Counted from the stretch's first letter, positions 17,081 to 27,195 are shown. The stretch: DNA of 38,607 bases from an uncultured Lachnospiraceae bacterium (GCA_934320895.1 CAKRFY010000029.1:1-38607); one strand, 5' to 3'. Notes: generated by a model from the letters alone, not told the origin. A program made the numbers and translations.

Positions 17081-17593
17081 TTACATCTGCTCGATATAAG
17101 CCTCATAGCCTATTTTGCCAAGTTTTTCGTCTTTTGCAACTACCTGATCTTTAAGTTCCTCTTTGTAGTCTGCAAGTTTGCTCCTAAGCTCCTTATCAGA
17201 GATAGAAAGCATTTTTGCTGCAAGAATAGCTGCATTTGCTGCTCCATTTATAGCTACTGTTGCAACAGGTATTCCCGAAGGCATCTGTACAATTGAATAA
17301 AGTGAGTCAACTCCACCAAGTGACTTTGTATGAATAGGTACACCTATTACAGGAAGTGCAAACATTGCTGCACACATTCCAGGAAGATGAGCTGCTCCGC
17401 CAGCTCCAGCTATGATAACATCAATACCTTTGCTCTCTGCACTTTTTGCATACTCAACGAACACATCAGGTTCTCTGTGTGCTGATATTACTTTCATCTC
17501 ATAATCAATGCCAAATTTTTCAAGCATTGCTGCTGCCTTTGACATAATAGGCAAATCTGAGTCGCTTCCCATTAAAATACTTACTTTAGCCAT
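17081..17593 (-). CDS. purE: N5-carboxyaminoimidazole ribonucleotide mutase
   Basis: Class I PurE moves the carboxyl group of N5-CAIR to C4 to give CAIR in purine synthesis. The 170-residue protein shows GSDSDLPIM (active-site loop), VISAHREPD with the catalytic His, IIAGAGGAAHLPGM and GVPIHTKSLGGVDSLYSIVQMPSG. GGAGG is eight to nine bases before the ATG. It stands alone without purK or other pur genes, directly behind hemW with a gap of 33 bases, an unusual partner; it may share that transcript. Confidence 0.97.
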   Translation of the reverse strand: MAKVSILMGSDSDLPIMSKAAAMLEKFGIDYEMKVISAHREPDVFVEYAKSAESKGIDVIIAGAGGAAHLPGMCAAMFALPVIGVPIHTKSLGGVDSLYSIVQMPSGIPVATVAINGAANAAILAAKMLSISDKELRSKLADYKEELKDQVVAKDEKLGKIGYEAYIEQM

Positions 17594-17626
17594 TTTGTAT
17601 TTCCTCCATTGATAAATATTTTCATT

Positions 17627-18856
17627 TTAAAGTAAAAACTCTGACAAAATATAATTGCTTACATCTATTCCTTTATCTGTCAGATAAATTCTATCACTAT
17701 TATCATTTTCAGACAATAGGTTATTTTTTATAAATTTATCTATTACATTACCATAAATTTCATCAATACTGTGACTAAACCTGTTTTCAAATTCTTTTTT
17801 TGAAACACCTATGCACTTTCTAAGACCGACAAACATAAATTCTTCCATCTTTGCTTTCTCTGTCAGCTTTTCGTAATTTTCGGTTCTTTTTCTTATCTCA
17901 AAACCGATATCATAACTGTCCGTTAAATCTTTTACATGTTTTTTTGCATTTTCTCCACCAGAAACATACGAAGATCCACAAGAATACATAGTGTCTCTGT
18001 ACTTCTTCATATCAGAAAAATCCGAAAACCTCGCCCCTTCAAAGTAAGATGATGCACCAAGCCCTATTCCGATATAATCTTCAAGATTCCAGTAGACGAG
18101 ATTATGCTTACACTCCCTGCCTGACTTACTATAATTTGATATCTCATAACGGTGATAACCATTTTTCTCAAGATAATCTTTTGTGTAGGAATACATCTGC
18201 CTGTCTGTATCTTCATCAGCAATGTCAAGTTTTCCCTCCTCATACATCTTATAAAAAACCGTCCCCGGCTCTATTATAAGACTGTATGATGATATATGTT
18301 CAGGACTTAGCGAAACAACACGTTCAAGAGTTTTTTTGTAACTCTCAAAACTCTGTTTTGGAATGTCACTCATCAGATCTATATTGATATTATCAAAACC
18401 TGCATTTCTAAGCATATAGTAACTTTCAAGAAATTCATCATATGTGTGAATCCTTCCAAGAACTTTAAGTTCCTCATCGACTGTACTCTGAAGTCCGAGA
18501 CTCACTCTGTTTACACCCATTTTCTTAATGATACTAACCTTGTCACAATCAAGCGTGCCGGGATTTGCCTCGATCGTAAATTCTGCATCTTTGTTGACAT
18601 CAAACAGTTTTATTATATCTCCAAGATATTCAAGCTCTGAAACAGAAAGACATGTTGGCGTACCCCCTCCGATAAATATAGTTTTTATCCTATATCTGCC
18701 AGCAAGATATTTTTGCCAGAAAACAGCCTCCTGGTATAAAGTATCAAGGTATTTTTTCTTTGTATCAACATCTGAACTAAATGAAAGAAAATCGCAGTAA
18801 TTACATTTTTTCATGCAGAATGGTATATGGACATATAAAGCAATCTGTTTTTGCAC
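17627..18856 (-). CDS. hemW: Radical SAM protein HemW (heme chaperone family)
   Basis: The N-terminal HIPFCMKKCNYCDF contains the CxxxCxxC iron-sulfur motif of radical SAM enzymes, followed by GGGTPT and later the HemW C-terminal domain (KAKMEEFMFVGLRKCIGVSKKEFENRF). It has 409 residues. The family was long annotated as oxygen-independent coproporphyrinogen III oxidase, but HemW proteins act as heme chaperones; the precise job in an anaerobe with little heme is unclear. Translation starts at GTG 18856 with AAAGGAG upstream. It begins 26 bases behind malL with no terminator between, so it is likely reached by the sugar operon transcript. In many Firmicutes it directly follows lepA. Confidence 0.92.
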   Translation of the reverse strand: MQKQIALYVHIPFCMKKCNYCDFLSFSSDVDTKKKYLDTLYQEAVFWQKYLAGRYRIKTIFIGGGTPTCLSVSELEYLGDIIKLFDVNKDAEFTIEANPGTLDCDKVSIIKKMGVNRVSLGLQSTVDEELKVLGRIHTYDEFLESYYMLRNAGFDNINIDLMSDIPKQSFESYKKTLERVVSLSPEHISSYSLIIEPGTVFYKMYEEGKLDIADEDTDRQMYSYTKDYLEKNGYHRYEISNYSKSGRECKHNLVYWNLEDYIGIGLGASSYFEGARFSDFSDMKKYRDTMYSCGSSYVSGGENAKKHVKDLTDSYDIGFEIRKRTENYEKLTEKAKMEEFMFVGLRKCIGVSKKEFENRFSHSIDEIYGNVIDKFIKNNLLSENDNSDRIYLTDKGIDVSNYILSEFLL

Positions 18857-18882
18857 TTAAAATTTCTCCTTTAAATTATCTT

Positions 18883-20496
18883 TTACTTTAAAATGATCAT
18901 GGCTTCAAATGGGCACAGTTCTTTGTCTATATTTTTTTCATAATTATGAATCAGGACTTTTCCGTCTTTCCAATCATCAAGCAAAGGACAGCTAACAGTT
19001 TCATTTGTAAAATTAGTGCATACTAACATAGTCGTATTTTCATCTGTTCTTGTATAAGCAAAAATTTTTTCATCCTCAAGCATAAGTAATTCAAATTTTC
19101 CGTCAATAAATACCGGATTTTCTTTTCTTATACGAATCAATTTCTGGTAATAATGAAATACTGAATCTTTATCCTCGATCGCTTCTTTGGCATTGATCTC
19201 TTTATAATTAGGATTTACTGCAAACCAAGGCTCTCCCTGTGTAAATCCTCCGTTTTTATCAGAACTCCACTGCATAGGAGTACGTGCATTGTCACGGCTT
19301 CTCGCATAAATAGATGCCATAATGTCATCCTTTTTATATCCTTTTTCAAGACGCTCTTTATACATATTCAGTGTTTCGATATCCTCATAGTCATCAATGT
19401 TTTCAAAGCGAACATTAGTCATACCAAGTTCTTCACCCTGATAGATATACGGTGTTCCCTGCATTCCATGAAGCATTGTTGCTAACATTTTGGCAGACTC
19501 CTTACGGTATTTACCATCATCTCCCCATCTCGATACGATTCGTGGCAGATCATGGTTATCCATAAAAAGACTGTTCCAGCCGGACTTATACAATGTGTTC
19601 TGCCATTTTTCCATACATTTTTTCAATTTGACAAGTGAGAGTGGAACAATATCCCACTTTTCTTTTCCTTCCTGCTGGTCAAGCATAATATGTTCAAACT
19701 GAAATACCATAGAAAATTCGCTTCCATCAGGATTACTGTATTTTTTTGCAATCTCCGGTGTAGCACCCCAGGCTTCTCCTACAGTAATCATGTCACCCTT
19801 TTGAAAAGTCTCCTTGCTTAATTCACGGAGAAATTCATGCAGCTTCGGCCCATTATTAGTTATCTTAAGATCAGGTTCTTTTGCAATCTGATCGATAACA
19901 TCCAGACGAAATCCACCAGCACCCTTTTCCATCCACCAGAGTATCATATCATATAACTCTCTGCGTACCTTAGAATTTTCCCAGTTTAGATCAGGCTGTT
20001 TTACTGAAAACTGATGAAAATAATACTGACCGAGCTCTGGCACCCACTCCCATGCCGGGCCACCAAATACAGACTTCATATCGTTAGGATATGAACCCTC
20101 CTCTCCGTCACGCCATACATAATAATCATGATACGGATTATCCTTACTTTTTTTCGCCTCAGCAAACCAGCGATGTTCATCTGATGTATGATTGAGAACC
20201 AGATCCATAATTATCCTGATATTTCTCTTTTTTGCTTCTTTAAATAAAAGCTCCATATCGTCCATATCCCCAAACATGGGTTCAATAGCCTGATAATCAG
20301 AGATATCATATCCATTGTCATCCTGCGGTGACTTGTAAACCGGTGAAAGCCATATAGCATCTATGCCAAGCTCCTCAAGGTAATCAAGTCTGCTTATGAT
20401 ACCGGGAATATCACCAATCCCATCACCATCTGAATCCTGAAAACTTTTTGGATATATCTGATATACAACTGCATTTTTCCACCATTTATCTTTCAT
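18883..20496 (-). CDS. malL: GH13_31 alpha-glucosidase / oligo-1,6-glucosidase
   Basis: This intracellular enzyme of 537 residues releases glucose from the ends of short malto- and isomalto-oligosaccharides. The (beta/alpha)8 motifs are DLVLNH (region I), GFRLDVIDQI (nucleophile Asp199), TVGEAWG (acid/base Glu241), MDNHDLPR (Asp316) and QPDLNW (region V), the last typical of the oligo-1,6-glucosidase subfamily. Val200, right after the nucleophile, is the residue found in Bacillus enzymes that prefer alpha-1,6 links, so cleavage of branch stubs is likely; this is an inference. There is no signal peptide. GGAGG precedes the ATG. It is the last sugar gene of the operon. Confidence 0.9.
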   Translation of the reverse strand: MKDKWWKNAVVYQIYPKSFQDSDGDGIGDIPGIISRLDYLEELGIDAIWLSPVYKSPQDDNGYDISDYQAIEPMFGDMDDMELLFKEAKKRNIRIIMDLVLNHTSDEHRWFAEAKKSKDNPYHDYYVWRDGEEGSYPNDMKSVFGGPAWEWVPELGQYYFHQFSVKQPDLNWENSKVRRELYDMILWWMEKGAGGFRLDVIDQIAKEPDLKITNNGPKLHEFLRELSKETFQKGDMITVGEAWGATPEIAKKYSNPDGSEFSMVFQFEHIMLDQQEGKEKWDIVPLSLVKLKKCMEKWQNTLYKSGWNSLFMDNHDLPRIVSRWGDDGKYRKESAKMLATMLHGMQGTPYIYQGEELGMTNVRFENIDDYEDIETLNMYKERLEKGYKKDDIMASIYARSRDNARTPMQWSSDKNGGFTQGEPWFAVNPNYKEINAKEAIEDKDSVFHYYQKLIRIRKENPVFIDGKFELLMLEDEKIFAYTRTDENTTMLVCTNFTNETVSCPLLDDWKDGKVLIHNYEKNIDKELCPFEAMIILK

Positions 20497-20547
20497 TTTT
20501 AACCTCCATGATCACATTTTTATAATATATAAATACTGCATCCAAAA

Positions 20548-22305
20548 TTACAAAAGCCTGCGTATCAAAGTTCCATTTCCACCAAGTACATTTTCATGAT
20601 ACTGTCTTGCAAACAGAATTTCACCAGCTTGTTTTACTTCAACATTTTTGTCCGATGCATTCAATAAAATCTCTATTTTATTTCCATCTTCATCAAGTTT
20701 GATATATTCCACACATCTCTCATTTTTATAAGAATTAGGAAAATGAAAATGCGGACTTCTGCACGCAATCTCATTTTTTCTCAACTGAATAAGTTTTTGC
20801 ATTGTTGCTATCTTTTGTTGATTTTCTTCGCTATCAATTTCATCCCATGGCATACACCTTCTACAGTCAGGGTCATGCGCTCCCTCCATTGCGATTTCTG
20901 TTCCATAATAAATGCACGGACTTCCTGGCAGGGTAAATAAAACCGCCAACTGCTGATAAAATATATCCAGATCATGAAAACGATTTATAAGTCTTTCCGT
21001 ATCGTGAGAATCAAGCAGATTAAAAAGCACATCATTATTTTGCTGCATGTACATAGTATAGCAGCGATTTACCATATATTCAAACTGTTCTTTTTTCATT
21101 GTCTTATCAAGGAAAAAGTCATGAATCCCACTAAGCAGTGGATAATTCATTACAGAATCATACTCATCTCCCTGAAGCCATTGACTTGCATCATGCCATA
21201 TCTCACCAAGCAGATATATGTCTGGTCTGATATTTTTTAGATGTTCTCTCATACGCTTTAAGAAACGGTGAGACACCTCATTTCCAACATCAAACCTGAT
21301 ACCATCAATACCAAAATTTTTTACCCAGTTCTCACAAACTTTGCAGAAATACTCCATAACTTCCTTATTATTTGTATTAAGTTTTGGCATCTTGTCCTCA
21401 AAAGCGAAAGAATAAAAACGGCGATCCCTTGTATCTGCTCTTTTGCCAACATTATCCCAATCCTCGATTATAAACCAGTCTGCATAGCAGGAGTTCTTTC
21501 CATTTTCAAGCACATCTATCCATGGTGCAAATTTTCTTCCACAATGATTGAATACTGCATCAACCATGATACGGATTCCTTTTTCGTGTGCCTCATCACA
21601 CAACTTTTTCATCGTTTCTATATCTCCGAAAGATGGGTCGATCTTTGTATAGTCTGTCGTATCATACTTGTGATTTGACTCAGCTTCCATTATGGGATTT
21701 AGATAGATGCCAGTTATCCCAAGTTTTTGCAGATAAGATAATTTCTGACGTATTCCCTCCAGATTGCCACCAAACTTTTCTTTGTTGGTAACTGTACCAT
21801 GATTTCTCCAGGGTGTAATGTCATCACCATTTTTTTCTGGTGTTCCGTTGCAAAATCTGTCAGGAAAAATCTGATACCAGATCGTATCGTTGACCCATTT
21901 AGGTGTACGATTTATATCTGCCTCATTCATCCATGGTACGATAAAGCATTGTAACATACGTCCATCCATATGTAATTGTTCTTCTGTCAGAAAACCATCT
22001 TCAAAATAATACCATACCTCATTTTTCGTATGTAGTTCAAAATAATATTTGCATCTTTTGTATTCAGGAAAAACAGTTGTCGTCCACCATATCTGATGTG
22101 GCAAACGTTTTTTATAAATGATCTCTTCTTTTTTTCCTACCCATTTTTCTTTTCCGCCCAAAATTCCAGCTTCATAAGGATCGCCATAATGTATAAAAAC
22201 TTTCTCTACATCATATCCTGTTTTAATATTTATTATCAGCCTGTCTTCATCCAGCGGATAACTCATCTGTTCAGATGTCTTATGATAAACTCCATTAAAT
22301 TCCAT
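20548..22305 (-). CDS. GH13_20 neopullulanase / cyclomaltodextrinase-type amylase
   Basis: The protein has about 585 residues from the ATG at 22305, which follows GAGGG by five bases; a longer start at 22338 would extend it by eleven residues without a ribosome binding site. An N-terminal CBM34-like domain (about 1-120) precedes the catalytic barrel with DAVFNH, GIRFDVGNE (nucleophile Asp339), LLGEIWHD (Glu368), LLDSHDTER (Asp435) and the region V motif MPKLN (306-310), diagnostic of neopullulanase, maltogenic amylase and cyclomaltodextrinase. No signal peptide is present, so it acts on imported dextrins. The exact substrate within this subfamily cannot be read off. Confidence 0.88.
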   Translation of the reverse strand: MEFNGVYHKTSEQMSYPLDEDRLIINIKTGYDVEKVFIHYGDPYEAGILGGKEKWVGKKEEIIYKKRLPHQIWWTTTVFPEYKRCKYYFELHTKNEVWYYFEDGFLTEEQLHMDGRMLQCFIVPWMNEADINRTPKWVNDTIWYQIFPDRFCNGTPEKNGDDITPWRNHGTVTNKEKFGGNLEGIRQKLSYLQKLGITGIYLNPIMEAESNHKYDTTDYTKIDPSFGDIETMKKLCDEAHEKGIRIMVDAVFNHCGRKFAPWIDVLENGKNSCYADWFIIEDWDNVGKRADTRDRRFYSFAFEDKMPKLNTNNKEVMEYFCKVCENWVKNFGIDGIRFDVGNEVSHRFLKRMREHLKNIRPDIYLLGEIWHDASQWLQGDEYDSVMNYPLLSGIHDFFLDKTMKKEQFEYMVNRCYTMYMQQNNDVLFNLLDSHDTERLINRFHDLDIFYQQLAVLFTLPGSPCIYYGTEIAMEGAHDPDCRRCMPWDEIDSEENQQKIATMQKLIQLRKNEIACRSPHFHFPNSYKNERCVEYIKLDEDGNKIEILLNASDKNVEVKQAGEILFARQYHENVLGGNGTLIRRLL

Positions 22306-22337
22306 TTTTACCCTCATTTCTGTGCATATTTTTTGCA

Positions 22338-24284
22338 CTATTTTTTCTCCAATTTTTCATAAACACGCAATATTTCACCAACACTCCATGCCTGCGCAAA
22401 GCAGCCCTTCGATGAAACAGGTATCTCACCATCATAGATTTCCGGAAGCTGACCTATGCAGCCTTCTCTCAATGCACTTTCCAATACTTCCATCTGAGCT
22501 GCAACTGTCATTTTTGCTTCTGGTGAATAGTCATGTACTTTCAGATATGCAAGATAGTATGCACCCATTGGAAATGTCCATACTGTTCCCTGATGATACG
22601 CCATATCTCTTTCTATCATTTCTCCGCCATATGTTTTATGAAATTCTTCATCCTCAGGACTTAAAGTGCGAAGTCCATAAGGAGTATATAATTTTTCAAA
22701 TACAGTGTTTACTATCTGTTCCTCCTTATCTTTATCAAGCATAGTAAACGGCATAGATACTGCCCATATCTGGTTACAGCGTATCTGTTCATCTGCCTTT
22801 GTACCTGAGACCACATCTTTCAGACAATGCTTCCCGTCCATCCAGAAATTTTTACAAAATGATTTCTTTACTTTTTCTGCAAGCTTTTTATATTCGTCTT
22901 TATAGCTAAGAATTTCTGATACTTCCTGCATTATACAAAGTGCATTGTACCAGTATGCATTGATCTCCACTGGTTTTCCATGACGTGGTGTCGGAAGTAT
23001 TTCTCCTACACGCACATCCATCCATGTCACCTGATCAAATCCTGCACCAGCACATACAAGACCGTCCTCATCCATATGGATATTAAACTCTGTGCCTTTC
23101 TTATAACCATCTATAATTCTTTTCATAACAGGATACATCTCATTTAAAAATGAAACTTCCTTTGTTTTTTCATAATAAAGCCATACACAATTGATAAATA
23201 ATAAAGCTGCATCAACCGTATTATAAAGTGGCTTGTTATCACCTTCTGGGAAAAGATTCGGCAGCAATCCTCCTTTTTCATAACTCGCAAAAGTCCGCAT
23301 AATAGATTTTGCTATGTCATATCTTCCTGTAGAAATACATATTCCCGGAAGTGCTATCATAGTATCTCTGCCCCAGTCCTCAAAGAAAGGAAAGCCAGCA
23401 AGAATCGTCATTCCACCTGTCGATTCCCTTTTTGACAGAAATTGATCTGCACTGTACACCAAAGCTTTAGCTGACTCATTTTTCAAGCCTGCCTTGTCAT
23501 CCAATATGTTTTTATGTCTAATGAGACATTCTCTCAGATATTCAAATGTTTTTCTGGCATCATCAATTTTTTCTTCCATTGAATAAACAATAGTAAAATC
23601 AAATGTTTTTCCTGACATTAAACTTTTTTTAATCTTGTGGTTTGCCTTTGCACTTCCACTTTCACGCCGTCCATCACACACATCATAACTGTAAAAATAT
23701 TTTTCTTCATACTCCTGAAAATCACATATCTCACCATTTGACGCAAAGAAAAGATCATATGTTCCATCTGTTATTCGATCATCTTTTCTAACAAATGTTT
23801 TTTCCTTTTCCAGATCCATTCCTTTAGGCTCAAATTGAAAAAACGGTGTAACACAAAAATCTATATCTTTTCTACTCCTGTTATCTATATGATAATTTAC
23901 AGCTATCTCATTTTTTCCCTGTCCGATAACGATTTCTTTTTCAATCTCTACACCATTAACTAAAAAACGCCATTTTGGAAATGTTTCAAAAGAAAATTCT
24001 GTCAGATAACAAAAACCTTCTTCTACTGTATCATCTGCAAATTCCTGTGTTGAAAGTACATATTTTGATTCACCTATCCAAAGTTCCTCTTTCATACGGT
24101 GAATCATATTTATCCTGTTATTAGGAGCTTTTGTGCATGCCATAAATACTGAATGGTCATTTCTTGCTACAGTTCCTGTCATTGTAAGAGAAGAAAAACC
24201 TCCCAGACCATTTGTCAGCAGATAACAATTTTCAAGTCCTCTTTTTAATGTCTTCCAGTCCTGTCTGCCATATACCCATTTCAT
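22338..24284 (-). CDS. GH133 amylo-alpha-1,6-glucosidase (glycogen debranching enzyme)
   Basis: The 648-residue protein begins with the GDE N-terminal pattern (ENCYLLTNGLGGFSSLTMTGTVARNDHS) and continues with an (alpha/alpha)6 domain containing GFPFFEDWGRDTMIALPGI, NLFPEGDNKPLYNTVDAALLFIN and GMEIERDMAYHQGTVWTFPMG-like blocks (here GGEMIERDMAYHQGTVW). GH133 enzymes hydrolyse the alpha-1,6 linked residue of branched glucans. It is cytoplasmic. GAAAGGA precedes the ATG. It lies between pullulanase and the GH13_20 gene, giving the operon two different debranching activities. Confidence 0.9.
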   Translation of the reverse strand: MKWVYGRQDWKTLKRGLENCYLLTNGLGGFSSLTMTGTVARNDHSVFMACTKAPNNRINMIHRMKEELWIGESKYVLSTQEFADDTVEEGFCYLTEFSFETFPKWRFLVNGVEIEKEIVIGQGKNEIAVNYHIDNRSRKDIDFCVTPFFQFEPKGMDLEKEKTFVRKDDRITDGTYDLFFASNGEICDFQEYEEKYFYSYDVCDGRRESGSAKANHKIKKSLMSGKTFDFTIVYSMEEKIDDARKTFEYLRECLIRHKNILDDKAGLKNESAKALVYSADQFLSKRESTGGMTILAGFPFFEDWGRDTMIALPGICISTGRYDIAKSIMRTFASYEKGGLLPNLFPEGDNKPLYNTVDAALLFINCVWLYYEKTKEVSFLNEMYPVMKRIIDGYKKGTEFNIHMDEDGLVCAGAGFDQVTWMDVRVGEILPTPRHGKPVEINAYWYNALCIMQEVSEILSYKDEYKKLAEKVKKSFCKNFWMDGKHCLKDVVSGTKADEQIRCNQIWAVSMPFTMLDKDKEEQIVNTVFEKLYTPYGLRTLSPEDEEFHKTYGGEMIERDMAYHQGTVWTFPMGAYYLAYLKVHDYSPEAKMTVAAQMEVLESALREGCIGQLPEIYDGEIPVSSKGCFAQAWSVGEILRVYEKLEKK

Positions 24285-24306
24285 AAACTAAATCCTTTCA
24301 TTTATC

Positions 24307-24345
24307 ATAAACTCCCCCATCTGATAAATAGAAGGAGGAGTTTAT
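24307..24345 (-). other. Intercistronic hairpin between pullulanase and GH133 genes
   Basis: In the minus-strand RNA the arm AUAAACUCCUCC (24334-24345) pairs with GGGGGAGUUUAU (24307-24318), a 12-bp stem with one U-G pair. No T run follows, so it is not a typical terminator. It may stabilise or mark processing of the upstream malEFG-pullulanase message. Confidence 0.55.
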
Positions 24346-24373
24346 ACTATTATATATATTATTTTTTGTTATA

Positions 24374-26311
24374 TCAACTGCTTTTACCAAATATCAGGAC
24401 ACTATGCGGCAACACTTTTACCAGATTGCCTGCCGGTATGTTTTTCTTCCAGCACCAGCTATCATCCGTATCACATAATATCTTCCAGTTTTCATCTGAA
24501 AGTTTATAGTCCCAGCCCCTGTCACTCGCATTATAAACTACTTTTACCTGCTGCCATTCAGAGTCTTTATCATTAAGAACTGTAAATCCGACAATAGCTT
24601 TCTCTTTCCACATTTCTGTAATCCGTTTAAAAGCATCTGCCGATTTATCGCAAAGTCCCGGAAGCTGTTTTCTGAGTGCTATCAGTCCCTTATAATAATT
24701 GACAAGTTCACTGTTCTCCCATGCTTTTTCCCAGTCAAGCCGGTTTAAAGAAACAGGTGCCTTAAAAGTATTATCCTGTCCGTCTTTTGTGCGTGCAAAT
24801 TCCTCTCCGGATAAAAAGAATAAAGTCCCCTGACAAGTCATATAAACCTGTGCCGCCATTTTATTTAACCGCATACGATCTCCATCAGAAACAGTTTCTT
24901 TTAATTTATCCCAAAGTGTATGGTTATCATGCGCCGATACATATGTAATGATCTGCGAAGGAGCTTTTACGCCAGACATTCCCTGCGCATCATATGGATT
25001 TTCACACCATGCTGTCACACCTGCAAGAATCTCGGATTCCTTATCTTGTGCTCCATTTATAAAACCTGCTTCCTTTGCGCGAAGTGCAGAGCCCTTGATA
25101 CCATCACGTGTACTGTCACAAAAAACGCCGATATTTTCATCCAAAAGCCCGATATTCTCTTTTGAAGCAAGTTTTTTGCCGCCTTCTATAGCTGTCTTAT
25201 CAGCAGACCACGGTTCTCCATAAATGATCTTCTTTCCCTTGCCATATCGCATATCAAGTTCATGGCGTATCTGATTCATCAGCTCTACATCTAAAAGTCC
25301 CATCAGATCAAAACGAAATCCGTCAATATGGTACTCCTCAGTCCAGTAAAGCACCGACTCAAGAATATATTTTGCGCACATCTTTCGTTCACTTGCCACA
25401 TCATTACCACAGGCAGACCCATTTGAAACCGTTCCATCAGGAAATACTCTGTAAAAATACCACGGAACTGTCCTCTGAAACCATGAATCCAATGAATATG
25501 TATGATTGTAAACTACATCCATTATCACACCAAATCCTGCTTCATGGATAGATTTTATCATCTCTTTCACTTCACGGATGCGAACCTCTCCATGTGCGGC
25601 ATCTGTTGAATAAGAGCCCTCCGGCACGTTATAATTTACCGGATCGTATCCCCAGTTAAATTCTGTATCTTCGCCCGCTTCGTCTACAGAACCATAATCA
25701 TACATTGGCATGATCTGGATATGTGTAACTCCAAGTTCTTTTAAATAATCAAGTCCGGTCGGATGAATTCCATTATTATTAAGTGTTGTATGTTTACATG
25801 TAAATGCCTTATACTTCCCACGAAATTCCTCAGGAAAACCACCAGATCTATCCCATGAAAATTCTTTAACATGAAGTTCATACACAATCCTTTCCTGCTT
25901 TTCTGATGGAGCTTCATCATGTTCCCATCCTTCAGGATCAGTTTTCCCAAGATTTACCGCCATACTTCGTTTTCCATTTACACCACAGGCTTTTGCATAT
26001 GGATCTGCTGAAACAGTTTCTATACCATCTCTTATAATAGTATAATCATAGTATACACCATGCAATTCTTCTTTGGTGTCATAACTCCATACACCTTTTT
26101 CTTCTTTTTTCATATGAATGTGCTGATAAGCATCTTCACCATTTCCAGTGTGATATAGATTCAAATCAACACATTCCGCCTGTGGACTCCACAGACGGAA
26201 TATTGTTCCCTCTTTTGTGCATTCTACACCAAGATCATTTCCATCATAAATATAATTGTCTAAAAATTCTTTAGAAGAATAATAATTTTTAAGTTCTATT
26301 CTTTCTCTCAT
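24374..26311 (-). CDS. pulA: Type I pullulanase (GH13_14)
   Basis: Pullulanase cleaves alpha-1,6 branch points of pullulan and limit dextrins. The 645-residue protein has a CBM48-like N-terminal domain (about 28-120) and the catalytic barrel with the pullulanase signature FNWGYDP (218-224; YNWGYDP in most), DVVYNH, GFRFDLMGL (nucleophile Asp335), IIYGEPW (Glu366) and YVSAHDNHT. It has neither signal peptide nor wall anchor, so it works inside the cell on imported branched dextrins rather than on starch granules. It starts nine bases behind the malG-type gene and is clearly part of the transport operon. Confidence 0.93.
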   Translation of the reverse strand: MRERIELKNYYSSKEFLDNYIYDGNDLGVECTKEGTIFRLWSPQAECVDLNLYHTGNGEDAYQHIHMKKEEKGVWSYDTKEELHGVYYDYTIIRDGIETVSADPYAKACGVNGKRSMAVNLGKTDPEGWEHDEAPSEKQERIVYELHVKEFSWDRSGGFPEEFRGKYKAFTCKHTTLNNNGIHPTGLDYLKELGVTHIQIMPMYDYGSVDEAGEDTEFNWGYDPVNYNVPEGSYSTDAAHGEVRIREVKEMIKSIHEAGFGVIMDVVYNHTYSLDSWFQRTVPWYFYRVFPDGTVSNGSACGNDVASERKMCAKYILESVLYWTEEYHIDGFRFDLMGLLDVELMNQIRHELDMRYGKGKKIIYGEPWSADKTAIEGGKKLASKENIGLLDENIGVFCDSTRDGIKGSALRAKEAGFINGAQDKESEILAGVTAWCENPYDAQGMSGVKAPSQIITYVSAHDNHTLWDKLKETVSDGDRMRLNKMAAQVYMTCQGTLFFLSGEEFARTKDGQDNTFKAPVSLNRLDWEKAWENSELVNYYKGLIALRKQLPGLCDKSADAFKRITEMWKEKAIVGFTVLNDKDSEWQQVKVVYNASDRGWDYKLSDENWKILCDTDDSWCWKKNIPAGNLVKVLPHSVLIFGKSS

Positions 26312-26320
26312 AAATCTGTC

Positions 26321-27193
26321 CTATCCTTTAACCGCACCTGATACACCATCTACATAACAACGCTGCATAAACAGGAATAATATCGCTATCGGTATCGAAA
26401 TAAGTACCGCTCCGGCAGCAAAGCTTGTGTACCAGCTGTCTATATATTCTTTCTCTAACATCTTCCACAATCCAATGGCAATCGTATATTGGTCAGAATT
26501 TGCTCTGCAGATAACTTTTGCAAATATGAAATCAAGCCATGGTGACATAAATGCAGTAAGAACCGTATAGACGATGATCGGTTTACTAAGTGGTAATGTA
26601 ATCCTGCTAAATATCTGCCATCTGGTGCATCCATCTAAAAGCGCAGCTTCATCAATTGCTATAGGAATCGTATCAAAAAAGCCTTTGGCAATCTGAAAAC
26701 CAAGTCCAGCACCACCTGAATAACATAATATCAATGCAAGTTTTATCAGATTTCCTTCTATAAGTCCCATTGCCTTTAAAATAAAGTATACAGCTATCAT
26801 TGACATGAATCCCGGAAACAGACCAAGTATCATTGCCATATTCATATAAGGCTTTCTAAGTTTAAACTTCATTCTTGACAGACAGTAAGAAACAGCCAGC
26901 ACATAAAATGCAGATAAGATGCAGGAACATATCGCAATAAACAATGTATTCATAAACATCTGTGGAAAATTCAAGATAGATGTATCCGTAAATAATTTTG
27001 TATAGTTATCAAGTGTAAATGCCTTTGGAAAGAATGTAGATACATAAGAACCTTTTTCGGCACGAAAACTTGTCATTATTACCCAAAGAATCGGAAAAAG
27101 CCATATTGCAGCTAGTACCGCAAGAATAATATGTACGATCGTATTATTGATCATCTTCTTTTTCTTTGCAGATTGTATTTTGTTTCTTGCCAT
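26321..27193 (-). CDS. ABC maltodextrin importer, permease (MalG type)
   Basis: The 290-residue membrane protein has about six transmembrane segments and the EAA loop of binding-protein-dependent permeases (EAALLDGCTRWQIFSRITLPLSKP), which docks to the ATPase. The C-terminus QRCYVDGVSGAVKG is characteristic of MalG/MalD proteins. AGGAGG precedes the ATG. It follows the malF-type gene with only two bases between, implying coupled translation. Confidence 0.92.
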   Translation of the reverse strand: MARNKIQSAKKKKMINNTIVHIILAVLAAIWLFPILWVIMTSFRAEKGSYVSTFFPKAFTLDNYTKLFTDTSILNFPQMFMNTLFIAICSCILSAFYVLAVSYCLSRMKFKLRKPYMNMAMILGLFPGFMSMIAVYFILKAMGLIEGNLIKLALILCYSGGAGLGFQIAKGFFDTIPIAIDEAALLDGCTRWQIFSRITLPLSKPIIVYTVLTAFMSPWLDFIFAKVICRANSDQYTIAIGLWKMLEKEYIDSWYTSFAAGAVLISIPIAILFLFMQRCYVDGVSGAVKG

Positions 27194-27195
27194 GA

